A stretch of DNA of 64,000 nt from DAOTUB01 sp034437455 (lineage in GTDB: Bacteria; Chloroflexota; Anaerolineae; B4-G1): the NCBI GenBank assembly GCA_034437455.1, contig DAOTUB010000371.1:9051-73050 (forward strand), read 5' to 3'. The notes beneath the pieces were generated by a model. It did no database searches, was not told where the DNA came from, and worked only from the letters and a program-made list of their open reading frames with translations. The translations under genes were made by a program, and so were the position numbers. Each line of letters begins with the position of its first letter. The first letter of the stretch is position 1. Shown piece after piece: positions 28,652-38,500 of the stretch.

Positions 28652-31069
28652 TCACTGTTCAGCCGGATGCTCCAGCGGCAAGCTCATGGTGAACGTAGAA
28701 CCCTTTCCATATTCACTTTCCACCCAGATCTCGCCCCCATGCATCTCTATGAACTCCTTGCTCAAGGCCAGTCCCAGTCCGGCCCCGTTTGGCCGGCGCC
28801 CGTTCTCCAGCGAGCCTTGTTCGAATCGATCAAAAATGCACGCCAGGTCTTGAGCAGCGATGCCCGTCCCTGTATCGCTCACACTGATCAACACCTGGTG
28901 GTCATCAGGCCAGGCCCGCACCGTGATGCTTCCTTGCTCGGTGAACTTGGCTGCGTTGGTCAGGAGCTTGAGCAACACCTGCCGGATGCGAACTGCGTCG
29001 GCCTGCACCAGCGGCAACTCAGGGAGGATCTCTTGGCGCAACTCGACGTCCTTGTCGCGCACCAGAGCGCTGGTCGTGGCCAACACGCTCTTGATGACCT
29101 CCGCCAGATCCAATTCCTGGAATTGTAGCTCCATCAAGCCCGCTTCGATCTGCGAGATGTCCAGCAGGTCGTTGATCAGACCCAACAGGTGCTGGCTGTT
29201 GGCGTAAATGATCTGAAGATCCTCGCGCTGTTGGTCGTTTATAGGGCCATCCAACCCCTTGAGGATCAGGCGGGAAAACCCGGTGATGTTCGTCAGCGGC
29301 TCGCGCAGTTCGTGGCTCATATGAGCCAGGAAGCGAGAGCGGAATTCCTCAGTCTCGCGCAAACGACGGGCCGTCTCTTGCTCCTTCTTGTAAATCCGCG
29401 CATTCTCCAGGGCGATGACGATCTGGTTGGCCACGTTCTGCAAGACAGATACGTCGTCGTCGTCAAAGCTCCTGGTATCCAGAATGTCGAGCATGCCAAT
29501 GACCTGATCGCCCAACTTGAGCGGCAGCGCTGCCTCCGCGCAGATGTAGGGGGAACCAAATTCCTTTGGTCCATGCCCTACATCCCAGTGCATAATGCAC
29601 GGCTGGCCCGTCCGCACGGCCTCTCCAATCGCGCCCTCTTCTTCGAGCAACACCGGTTCTGCTTTGACCGCCGCTATCTTTTTCCCGCCGCCTGTCGCCT
29701 CGCGGAGCAACGCTCGCTCGCCGCTGTCGTCCAAAAGATAGATACCCACGTAGGAATAGGAAAAGAGATCGTGCACCAACCGCACCACCTCTTGTAGCAA
29801 TTGATCGGGCTCCAGGATCGAGGTGACGACCTGGCTGGCCTCGACGGTAGCGGCAAGCTGGATAGCTCGCCGTTGAATCTGGTAGTTGGCCCTCTGCAAG
29901 AGGGCTGTACGTTGGGCGACCTTCGCCTCCAGATCGTTGTACAGGCTCTCCAGTTCCGCCGCCATGCGATTGAACACGTGCGCCAGGATACCGATCTCGT
30001 CCCTCGAAAACGTCGCGATGGGCACGCGCTGCTCCAGATCGCCTCTGGCGATGTTGAGGGCCGACTCGGTCAACTTTACGACCGGGCGCGTGATCTGCCG
30101 CGTCACCACCGAGGCAATGATGGTCGTGATGAGCGCCACCACGAGAGTGGCGCCTATGATCGCAGCCGTGACGGCATCGGTCACGACAAAGGCCTCCTCC
30201 TGAGTTTGCTCCGCCACCAACGCCAGCTCCAGCTCCGGTATCCAGCGGTAAACGCCGATGACGGGGACACTGTCATAGTTCTCGTAAAGCCCCTCGCTCG
30301 CCTCGCCAGCCAGGGCGGATTCGATGGCCATACTGCTCACCACCTGCCCCTGAGGTAACGCCATTCCATCGGCATCTACCAGATACACCTCGCCCGTCTC
30401 TCCCAGTTCGCCCACCGTTTGCAGCCCATCGGCCAGGCCGCTCAAGTTGATCTGACCGAGCAGCGTTCCCAGCACCTCGTCGTTCTGGCCGACGACGCGG
30501 TGAGCGACCACCGCTCCCACCTCGGCGGTCGGATCGAGCGTGACAAACTGAAAACCAATATCTTCTCCCGGTCTAAACGTGGGGGTATGCTCCGCCGAAG
30601 AGCCTTCCATCTGTGGATCGGTAGAGACCAACACCTGCCCCTTGAGATCGAGTACGGACAAACGGCGGAAAGCCGCCCCCTGCTCCAGAACGGCGCGCAA
30701 CTGGGCGCGCATTACATCACGAGCATCACCGTCGCTCTGTTCAGAGTCTGACGAAGGATTGGCGGCGTTAGCCGTCAGCGCGCTGATGTGTTCTTGAGTG
30801 GTGGGCATAGCCGCCAGAAACATCAGGCCCGCAGCGCGGTTTTCGATCCATTGGCGAACCTGTGTTTCCATCATCGCGGCCACAGAGGATAGATTGCGAG
30901 TGGTAACCTGTTGAATATCGCGCCGCTCGCGCTGAGTGGCATACCAACTGAGCGCGCTCAGCGGCACGATTGCCAGGATGAGAAAGGCGGTCAGTAGAGT
31001 CCTGCCAAGTCCGCCGCGCATCCCGGTGGTTGGGATCCGAGGTCGTTCCGTTGATTCTGGCGACACCAT
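28652..31069 (-). CDS. Membrane sensor histidine kinase (dCACHE-HAMP-GAF-HisKA-HATPase)
   Basis: Protein of 805 residues and the only kinase of the sensor operon. TM1 (about 24-44) and TM2 (about 297-320) enclose a CACHE-like extracytoplasmic sensor. Then follow a HAMP (322-390, DEIGILAHVFNRMAAELE), a GAF (405-560), HisKA with the phospho-acceptor in HMSHELREPL (about 582), and an HATPase with N box LLTNAAKF, G1 DTGTGIA and G2 GAGLGLALSKEF. All motifs needed for autophosphorylation are present. There is no attached receiver, so the two free receivers encoded just upstream are the likely partners. It starts 33 bases after the receiver gene's stop. Kinase control by the other GAF sensors through mixed assemblies is an inference. 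Confidence 0.93.
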   Translation of the reverse strand: MVSPESTERPRIPTTGMRGGLGRTLLTAFLILAIVPLSALSWYATQRERRDIQQVTTRNLSSVAAMMETQVRQWIENRAAGLMFLAAMPTTQEHISALTANAANPSSDSEQSDGDARDVMRAQLRAVLEQGAAFRRLSVLDLKGQVLVSTDPQMEGSSAEHTPTFRPGEDIGFQFVTLDPTAEVGAVVAHRVVGQNDEVLGTLLGQINLSGLADGLQTVGELGETGEVYLVDADGMALPQGQVVSSMAIESALAGEASEGLYENYDSVPVIGVYRWIPELELALVAEQTQEEAFVVTDAVTAAIIGATLVVALITTIIASVVTRQITRPVVKLTESALNIARGDLEQRVPIATFSRDEIGILAHVFNRMAAELESLYNDLEAKVAQRTALLQRANYQIQRRAIQLAATVEASQVVTSILEPDQLLQEVVRLVHDLFSYSYVGIYLLDDSGERALLREATGGGKKIAAVKAEPVLLEEEGAIGEAVRTGQPCIMHWDVGHGPKEFGSPYICAEAALPLKLGDQVIGMLDILDTRSFDDDDVSVLQNVANQIVIALENARIYKKEQETARRLRETEEFRSRFLAHMSHELREPLTNITGFSRLILKGLDGPINDQQREDLQIIYANSQHLLGLINDLLDISQIEAGLMELQFQELDLAEVIKSVLATTSALVRDKDVELRQEILPELPLVQADAVRIRQVLLKLLTNAAKFTEQGSITVRAWPDDHQVLISVSDTGTGIAAQDLACIFDRFEQGSLENGRRPNGAGLGLALSKEFIEMHGGEIWVESEYGKGSTFTMSLPLEHPAEQ

Positions 31070-31102
31070 AGCACATCATCCAACTCTTCCCTGACGCCTC
31101 GA

Positions 31103-31513
31103 TCACTCCAGTTCCCAGATACTCTCTCCCTGGAGAATGCGGCGAATCTGGTTCGGGAAGCGATCGGGGTCGAGCGGCTTGCCGATGAAGCCATCGAAGC
31201 CGGCGCTGCGAGCACGTTCCATATTACTGGCAGAGGCATCGGCGGTTACTGCGACGACACGAGTATCCTTAAAGCGCGGGTGAGCGCGCAACTTGTCCAG
31301 GGCTGCATAGCCATCCGCCTCCGGTAAAAAGATATCCATCAGGATCAAATCAAGCTGTGGAAGCGTCTCTGCGAATTCCAAAATCTGCCAGCCAGACGCT
31401 TTCCATTCACAATTCTTTACGCCCAGATAAGCCAGCAGACGCGCGATGAGCACAAAATTCTGAAAATTATCTTCAATGACGAGGATTACGGCATCTTGAG
31501 GTCGCACGCTCAT
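31103..31513 (-). CDS. Stand-alone response-regulator receiver
   Basis: Protein of 136 residues made of one receiver domain. It has the acidic pair (VIEDN), the phospho-acceptor Asp in LILMDIFLP, the conserved Thr (VAVTAD) and Lys (GKPLD). No output domain. GAGG 6 bases before ATG 31513 is preferred to the 31531 start, which would overlap the upstream gene. It lies 8 bases after the first receiver gene and before the kinase gene. It resembles CheY/DivK-type shuttles that act by protein contact. Confidence 0.92.
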   Translation of the reverse strand: MSVRPQDAVILVIEDNFQNFVLIARLLAYLGVKNCEWKASGWQILEFAETLPQLDLILMDIFLPEADGYAALDKLRAHPRFKDTRVVAVTADASASNMERARSAGFDGFIGKPLDPDRFPNQIRRILQGESIWELE

Positions 31514-31521
31514 AAATGACC

Positions 31522-31902
31522 TCACTCGCAACTTTTTTGCAGCGCTGCTTTGATCTGCATGGGTAGCCGGTCTATGTCGAGAGGTTTCGGAATATAGCCA
31601 TCGCAGCCCGCCGCCAGGGTGCGCTCTCGATCTCCTTTCATCACATTGGCTGTGACGGCCAGGATGGGAACTTTTTGCAGTCCTGGTGTATCCCGGAAAC
31701 GCCTGGCCAGGTCATAACCATCCATCTCTGGAAGATTGATATCCAACAGAATCAGATCGGGTTGTTGTTGAATAGCGATCTCGAGCCCGGTCATACCGTC
31801 GGCCGCTTCCAAGATCGAGAATCCCTCAGCCTCCAGGACCCGCTTCACCAGCAATCGATTCTCAGGGTTGTCCTCTATGTAGAGGATACAAGTATTGCTC
31901 AT
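31522..31902 (-). CDS. Stand-alone response-regulator receiver (first gene of operon)
   Basis: Protein of 126 residues, a single receiver with IEDNPEN, phospho-acceptor Asp in LILLDINLPEMDGYD, Thr in AVTANVM and Lys in PKPLD. It is closer to the DivK/CheY consensus than the second receiver and has no effector domain. GGGGG 4 bases before ATG 31902 supports the start over 31929. It is the first gene after the operon promoter, with a leader of about 45 bases. Two receivers beside one kinase suggest a relay, a phosphate sink or two targets (inference). Confidence 0.92.
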   Translation of the reverse strand: MSNTCILYIEDNPENRLLVKRVLEAEGFSILEAADGMTGLEIAIQQQPDLILLDINLPEMDGYDLARRFRDTPGLQKVPILAVTANVMKGDRERTLAAGCDGYIPKPLDIDRLPMQIKAALQKSCE

Positions 31903-31953
31903 GAGTCCCCCTTTGGGATCTGCGCTCAATCAATTGATAAGTCTTTTGTTCAG

Positions 31954-31982
31954 ATTATATCAGATTTGATAGCTAGTGACAA
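31954..31982 (-). promoter_or_regulatory. Sigma-70 promoter of the sensor operon
   Basis: On the minus strand TTGTCA (31982-31977), a 17-base spacer and a perfect TATAAT (31959-31954) precede the first receiver gene. Transcription would start near 31947. No other promoter this good was found between here and 1, in line with one very long transcript. Confidence 0.75.
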
Positions 31983-31990
31983 GAAAGCTG

Positions 31991-32009
31991 TGTTACAGAA
32001 CTGTTACAG
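31991..32009. promoter_or_regulatory. Direct-repeat operator candidate (TGTTACAG x2)
   Basis: Two exact TGTTACAG octamers separated by 3 bases (period 11, one helical turn) lie 9 bases upstream of the sensor operon's -35 box. Half-sites spaced 11 bp on one face of the helix are typical of OmpR/PhoB-family activators. The site also lies in the divergent region before the GIY-YIG/Nudix gene, so it could serve either side. Confidence 0.45.
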
Positions 32010-32074
32010 TCTGGGGTCTGCTGCTCAACGGCCTTATCGTGTATTTTACAACCGCAGGGACAAAGGCTCTCAAG

Positions 32075-32103
32075 TTGTGCAATATACCGGAGTGTGGTTT
32101 AAT
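32075..32103 (+). promoter_or_regulatory. Candidate promoter of the GIY-YIG/Nudix gene
   Basis: TTGTGC, 17 bases, then TTTAAT. The predicted start near 32110 is only about 3 bases before the ATG, which would give an almost leaderless mRNA and leave the AGAAGAG ribosome-site-like sequence outside it. A weaker call than the divergent promoter. Confidence 0.35.
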
Positions 32104-32112
32104 AGAAGAGCT

Positions 32113-32931
32113 ATGCAAACACGTGATTGGTTTCTCTATGTGCTGCGCTGCGCCGACGACACGCTCTACACCGGCATCACCACCGATCTGAAGCGAAGAA
32201 TAGCCGAGCACAACAAAGGCCGAGGGGCGCGCTACACGGCGGCTCGTCGGCCCGCGAAACTCATCGGCGCCTACCGCTTCCCCGACCGAAGCGCAGCGCA
32301 GCGGGCCGAGGCTCGCTTCAAACGCCTGTCCCGGACGCGAAAGCTACAGTTGGTCGCGCGAGAGCTTTCCTTCGAGGGCGCGGCTTTCTACCACGACGAG
32401 CGCGTCCCTGACGCCGCACGGGCCTCCGTTCGCTTCTGTTCTCACTGTGGAGGTTTGCTGAAGCTCGTCCGTTCCCAAGACGAGAGGGCGCACCAGGTCT
32501 GCGCTGCCTGCGGGCGCGTCCACTATCGCAATGCCAAGCCCTGTGCCGGCGCTTTGATCGCGCGGGATGGCCGCCTGTTGCTGGTCAAGCGCGCCATCCA
32601 GCCTTTCCTGAGCTATTGGGACATCCCCGGCGGCTTTTTGGAGGAGGACGAGCACCCCGAAGCAGGAGCCATCCGCGAGGCGCTGGAGGAGACCGGACTG
32701 GAGATACAGGTAACCGACCTGCTCGGCTTTTACGTGGATCGTTACGGCGACGAGGGAGATTATTGCCTGAACATCTATTTCCTGGCTGAGGTCACAGGTG
32801 GGCAAGAAAGTCCCGCCGACGATGCAGCCGAGTTGGCATGGTTCGCCCCCGATGAATTGCCCGATCAGATCGCCTTCGACCACGCCTGCGAGGTACTGGA
32901 CGACTGGGCGCGGTGGATGAAGGCATGCTGA
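32113..32931 (+). CDS. GIY-YIG / zinc-ribbon / Nudix fusion protein
   Basis: Protein of 272 residues. Residues 5-85 form a small GIY-YIG domain of the UPF0213 type (FLYVLRCADDTLYTGIT, then KRRIAEHN and a Glu in RAEARFKRLSR). A four-Cys zinc ribbon follows (CSHC and CAAC, about 112-137), then a Nudix hydrolase (140-260) with the box GGFLEEDEHPEAGAIREAL continuing to EETGL. The ribbon-Nudix half resembles NudC-like and ADP-ribose-type Nudix enzymes that hydrolyse nucleoside diphosphate derivatives. The GIY-YIG half suggests DNA binding or nicking. A joined repair and pool-cleaning role is an inference. ATG 32113 is chosen because the homology begins there; the frame is open further upstream without family support. 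Confidence 0.88.
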   Translation: MQTRDWFLYVLRCADDTLYTGITTDLKRRIAEHNKGRGARYTAARRPAKLIGAYRFPDRSAAQRAEARFKRLSRTRKLQLVARELSFEGAAFYHDERVPDAARASVRFCSHCGGLLKLVRSQDERAHQVCAACGRVHYRNAKPCAGALIARDGRLLLVKRAIQPFLSYWDIPGGFLEEDEHPEAGAIREALEETGLEIQVTDLLGFYVDRYGDEGDYCLNIYFLAEVTGGQESPADDAAELAWFAPDELPDQIAFDHACEVLDDWARWMKAC

Positions 32932-32966
32932 AAACCGATTCTGTTTGTAACTGCTCAGCCTGCGCC

Positions 32967-32998
32967 GGTCGAGTAGGCCTTCGGGCCATATCGAGACC
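32967..32998. repeat. REP-like hairpin 1 inside the MITE
   Basis: Palindrome running from GGTCGAGTAGGCC through a TTCG loop to GGCCATATCGAGACC. The GGTYGAGTAG ... TATCGARACC ends match hairpin 2, but in opposite orientation. Confidence 0.65.
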
Positions 32999-33046
32999 AA
33001 GCAGGCGGCCCATGTGGGCAAAATCAACTGCAAAAGCTGCTCGCTT

Positions 33047-33089
33047 GGTTTCGATACGCCGCCACAAAAAGCGTGGCGGCTACTCAACC
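33047..33089. repeat. REP-like hairpin 2 inside the MITE
   Basis: Palindrome running from GGTTTCGATACGCCGCCAC through an A-rich loop to GTGGCGGCTACTCAACC. It has the same end motifs as hairpin 1, inverted, giving a two-hairpin unit. Confidence 0.65.
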
Positions 33090-33125
33090 GGCGTTCGCCT
33101 CAATGACCTGAGCAGTTACTTCTGT

Positions 33126-33154
33126 TTGACCCTCCAAATCCTTTATGTTAGAAT
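33126..33154 (+). promoter_or_regulatory. Promoter of the glycosyltransferase pair
   Basis: TTGACC (33126-33131), 17 bases, TAGAAT (33149-33154). The -35 box overlaps the right-hand target duplication of the MITE. The leader would be about 60 bases. Confidence 0.6.
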
Positions 33155-33219
33155 GTCGGGTACCAGGCGGAAAACCTGGATTGTTAATTGAGGCATCAGC
33201 GAGGACCTAAGCCCAAACA

Positions 33220-34137
33220 ATGCTTGACTTGGGGATCGTCGTCACCAGCTACAATACCCGCGACCTGCTGCGTACCTGCCTGCGCTCCGTCTATGCCAGC
33301 GCCCGTCATCGAGCGGGAGGCGAATTCACGTTCGAGGTCTGCGTCGTGGACGACGCCTCCTCCGATGGCAGCGCCGAGATGGTCGCCGCCGAGTTCCCCC
33401 AGGCGCACCTGATCGCCAACACCGAGAACGTCGGCTACCCCACCGCCAACAACCAGGGCCTCCGCGCCTTGGGCTTTGCCGACTCTCCAGGTGAGTCCTC
33501 TCACCGCCCTCGCTTCGCGCTGCTTTTGAACTCGGACACCGAACTCCCGCCAGACGCGCTGGCGCAGATGCTGGACTTTATGGCCGAGCGCCCTGACGCC
33601 GGGGCCGCTGGCCCCAAGATCGTGCTCCACGATGGATCTCTCGACCTGGCCTGCCGGCGCTCGTTCCCCACACCAGAGGTTTCCTTCTACCACATGGCGG
33701 GTCTCTCGCGCCTCTTTCCACACAGCCCGCGCTTTGGTCGCTACAATCTCACCTATCTCGACCCCGATCTCGTCACCGAGGTGGATTCCGTCGTCGGGGC
33801 GTTCATGCTGGTGCGGGCGGCGACCATCGCCCAGGTCGGCTTGATGGACGAACAGTTCTTTATGTACGGGGAGGATCTGGATTGGGCTTATCGCATCAAG
33901 GAGGCCGGCTGGAAGATCTATTATAATCCGGCGGTGACGGTGCTGCATGTCAAGAAAGCGTCCACACGCCAGAACCCCCGGGCGCAGGTCGAGTTCTATC
34001 GCGCGATGGACATCTTTTACCGCAAGCACTATGCGGCGCAGACTCCCCGGTGGCTCCACGCGCTCATCGTCAGCGCCATTTCGCTGCGGCAGACGCTCGA
34101 GCAGCTACGGCTCGCCCTCGCCTCGACCAAAGGATGA
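33220..34137 (+). CDS. Family 2 glycosyltransferase
   Basis: Protein of 305 residues with a GT-A fold. It has an N-terminal strand IVVTSYNTRDLL, nucleotide-binding VDDASSDGS, the metal-binding region LLLNSDTELP, and the acceptor-side MYGEDLDWAYRIKEAGW, as in rhamnosyltransferase-like GT2 enzymes that extend surface polysaccharides. A C-terminal amphipathic helix may dock it to the membrane. The next gene, a priming sugar transferase, begins at its end, so both likely act on one undecaprenyl-linked glycan. The sugar donor cannot be named. Confidence 0.93.
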   Translation: MLDLGIVVTSYNTRDLLRTCLRSVYASARHRAGGEFTFEVCVVDDASSDGSAEMVAAEFPQAHLIANTENVGYPTANNQGLRALGFADSPGESSHRPRFALLLNSDTELPPDALAQMLDFMAERPDAGAAGPKIVLHDGSLDLACRRSFPTPEVSFYHMAGLSRLFPHSPRFGRYNLTYLDPDLVTEVDSVVGAFMLVRAATIAQVGLMDEQFFMYGEDLDWAYRIKEAGWKIYYNPAVTVLHVKKASTRQNPRAQVEFYRAMDIFYRKHYAAQTPRWLHALIVSAISLRQTLEQLRLALASTKG

Positions 34138-34151
34138 CGGGAGGTTATCTC

Positions 34152-35570
<1,419 letters not shown>

Positions 35571-35578
35571 AAGAAGCC

Positions 35579-38500
35579 TCAGGGCAGCGCGATGCCGTCA
35601 GGGAGGATCAGACGGTCGCCGGGCAGTGGATCGCCCTGCCTATCGAGCGCCGAGAGGCGCTGGTCCGTTTGGGAAGGGACGTACCAGCCGACCGCCAGCT
35701 CGTAGCGACCATCCGGCACATCCTCCAGCGAAAGGTTCACCTCGTCCGAGATGACCTCGCCGGGCGCCCATATCCCGGTGGGGTAGGTAAACCCTCGGGG
35801 CATCGTGTCCACCTGCGCCACAGGCCGACCCGTTGTGGGGTCGGCCACGTGGACGAAGAGCATATAGTGCTGGTCGGGTACCTCCAGCGCCCGCCAATAG
35901 AGCGTCAGCCGCAGATCATTTCCGTCTCGTTTCAAATCGTAGCCCGCCAGTTCGATCATGCCGCCAAAGCTGGCTTCTATCTCCCGTTGCATCGGCGGCA
36001 GCTCCCAGACCCGCTCGCGCCCTCGCACGCGCACCGGCTGCGGGAATGTGTAATGGCCCAACGATGCGCCATCGACAGGATCTTGTAACGCAAGCGAGAG
36101 GATGTAATCGCCCGGTGGAGCGGTGGGTGAGACAGGCAGGGCGGCACGCCCGGCAATCCAAGCTCCAGCAGGCCAGCCAGTCGGCGACGAGCCGGGAGCC
36201 AGTGGCAACGTCCCATAGAGGCCGTTGCCACTATGGAGCAGTGCGGCGCTGACGCTTTCCTCCTTCATCTCCAACCGCCACTCGGCGACATAGTCCCTGG
36301 AGGGCGGCGCGACCGCCAGCCAGTACGCGGTTACACGTAATGTCTCTCCTTGCCGGACGTGCTCTGGCGCTTCCAGACGGCTCAGCGCTATTTCGTCTCC
36401 AAAGTGGACGACGACCGGCGCGTCGGGACGCAAAGCGACCTCAGAAAGCGATACGGAGTATGCGAATTCTTCCACAGATTCCCGGGTCGCCGCGCGGTAG
36501 AGACTCACGGTAAAGGTGTATTCGTCGCCGGGCGGCGTACCTGCTGGCAACGAGACGATGTGGCGATCGTGGATAAGATGATCAATTGGCCACAAACTGG
36601 TGGGCAAAAAACCATAGCCAGGTTGGGTATCGTAGCTCGTTTGATTTTTCGGACGCGCCCACTCGTTTCCGGCCGGGTCGGTCACTCGCAGATTAAGCCC
36701 GTAATTGGCGGCGACCGGGCGGGCGGCGGACCAGGTGAGTTGCACGTCGAGTTGATCGGGCGCGAGCTGTGCGATCTCGATAGCGTGCAGCCGCAGCGCG
36801 TCGTCAGCGAACGTGTCGCTCACGGGATGTTCGGCTGCTCTTTCCCCCTCGCCCACCCACACCGGCCGCAGGTAGATCGAGGCTTCCTCCAACCGAATCA
36901 AGTACAAGCCTGGAGCCGCGTCGCGAGGGATGGACAACTCCAGTATAGTGCTTCCCAACCAAGGAACAACCAAAGATATGCCTGGCCGCAATTGGGCGGT
37001 GGCTGTCGCCACCGCGGGCAGCGCATCGTTGCGGATCGCCGCTGGCGAGACCAGGCTCAGCGTCACGCTGTTCCCTCCTTGCCACGCCTCCCAATCGAGC
37101 GTCACTTGCAGCGTCTCTCCGGGCACAAGCCGCTCGGCGCTGTAGCGATAGCCGGTCATCCCCCACCCGGCGAAATCCATGCCGCCAGGGTTGTGGTGCA
37201 GATACGGCATCTCGTCAAAGTCCATCGTCAGGTCAGCGTCATCGGCGGCAGCGATGCGAGTGCTAAAGGCGATCAGCAATACAAGCAGAATAATCAGACC
37301 CACGAAGCAAGAAACTAAAGGTAAGAACTGGCCTATACCCCGTATCCTGCCTCTTGCCTCTCGCCGCCACCCAACCACCCACAGTCCTGCCAGGATCAAC
37401 GCTGTGACCGACGATGTCAACTCGGCTGCCAGCCGCAGTGGGGTGCGGCCCAGCCACATCGTGACAGTGTGCTCTCCGGCGGGGACCCGCACTGTGAGAT
37501 AGCCAGAATCGGGCGCTGGCTTTATCTCGACAGGCGCGCCATCCACCGTCGCCCGCCAGCCGGGCCAATAGTAGAGCGGGAAGGCGACCTCTGCGCCATC
37601 TACACCGGTCTCGACCATCCAGACGCGGCGAATCGGTTCGTGTGTGATTTCCTCCGCCCCCGTCAGCTCTCCGCTGAGCGGGATGGCCCGTGGAGGAGCC
37701 GTGGGATCGAACAGAGCCGGGCCGATGTAGGGACGTGGCTTCACCCAGCGGGGCAACCACTCGTGACGGATAGTCGAGCCGATGTTGCCGGTAAACAGTT
37801 CGTACAGTTGCAACCGCTCCACCGTGACCTCGTCGGCGGTGATGGGCAAGTACTCGGGTTGGAGGCCAGCCAGCCCCGCTACTATCAGGAGGGTTGCCAG
37901 GACAATAGCGACGATCCACGCCCGCCCCCCCTCTGTCCCCTCCAACGGGAGGGAGGTCTCATTATCTTTCCCTCCCGTTGGGGGGAATGTAAGGGAGGGG
38001 ATTGCGCCGATGAGAAGCGCGGCGAAAAACGCCTGCACCGACAAGAACCGCCACGGAAACTGGACGATTTGTAACCAGGGTACGCGATCCCACAAGGGTC
38101 GGGAGAGGGGAGTGACAAGCCAAGTACTGAGCGCCAGACCGAGAATTGCGTATGGCAAGCGTGATCTTCTGGCGATCAGGAGAACGATCCCACCCAGCAC
38201 CAAGATCGCCTGTACCAATCCCATCGCAAAGGGCGTCGTATCACTGGCATGGGTATAATCAAAGACGAGTTTGGGTTGTACCAGATCCATCTCGCGAAAG
38301 TGATTGGCGTAAAAAAAGTAGCCGGTGGTCTGGGCAGTCATTTGGACATGGTCAAGCTCGGCCAGGGAAGGGAGGAAGAACCAGGCTGAAAGCAGCAAAC
38401 TAATGAACAATGAAACAATCAACAATGAACAATAAGGAAGCAACATCTTGCCAGCTTTGAGCCGTGAAGCGTGAAACACCGCATAGAGCAAGATGAATGG

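Larger units (their letters stand above)
32947..33119. mobile_element. 173-bp MITE with IS66-like ends
   Basis: Perfect 12-bp terminal inverted repeats (GTAACTGCTCAG) end at 32947 and 33119, and the element is flanked by an exact 8-bp direct repeat TTCTGTTT (32939-32946 and 33120-33127). Ends beginning GTAA and 8-bp target duplications are typical of the IS66 family, so this is probably a non-autonomous derivative. It encodes nothing recognisable and holds two hairpins listed separately. Confidence 0.75.

Noticed and set aside
1..31902. Chemosensory (MCP/CheA) system
   Set aside because: HAMP receptors are present but no methyl-accepting signalling domain, CheA, CheW, CheR or CheB is encoded.
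32932..33219. CRISPR or tRNA-related structure in the intergenic gap
   Set aside because: The repeats are one inverted-end element with two palindromes; no regularly spaced direct repeats or cloverleaf.
33196..34059. 287-codon minus-strand frame
   Set aside because: Antisense to the GT2 gene, which has all catalytic motifs and a promoter.
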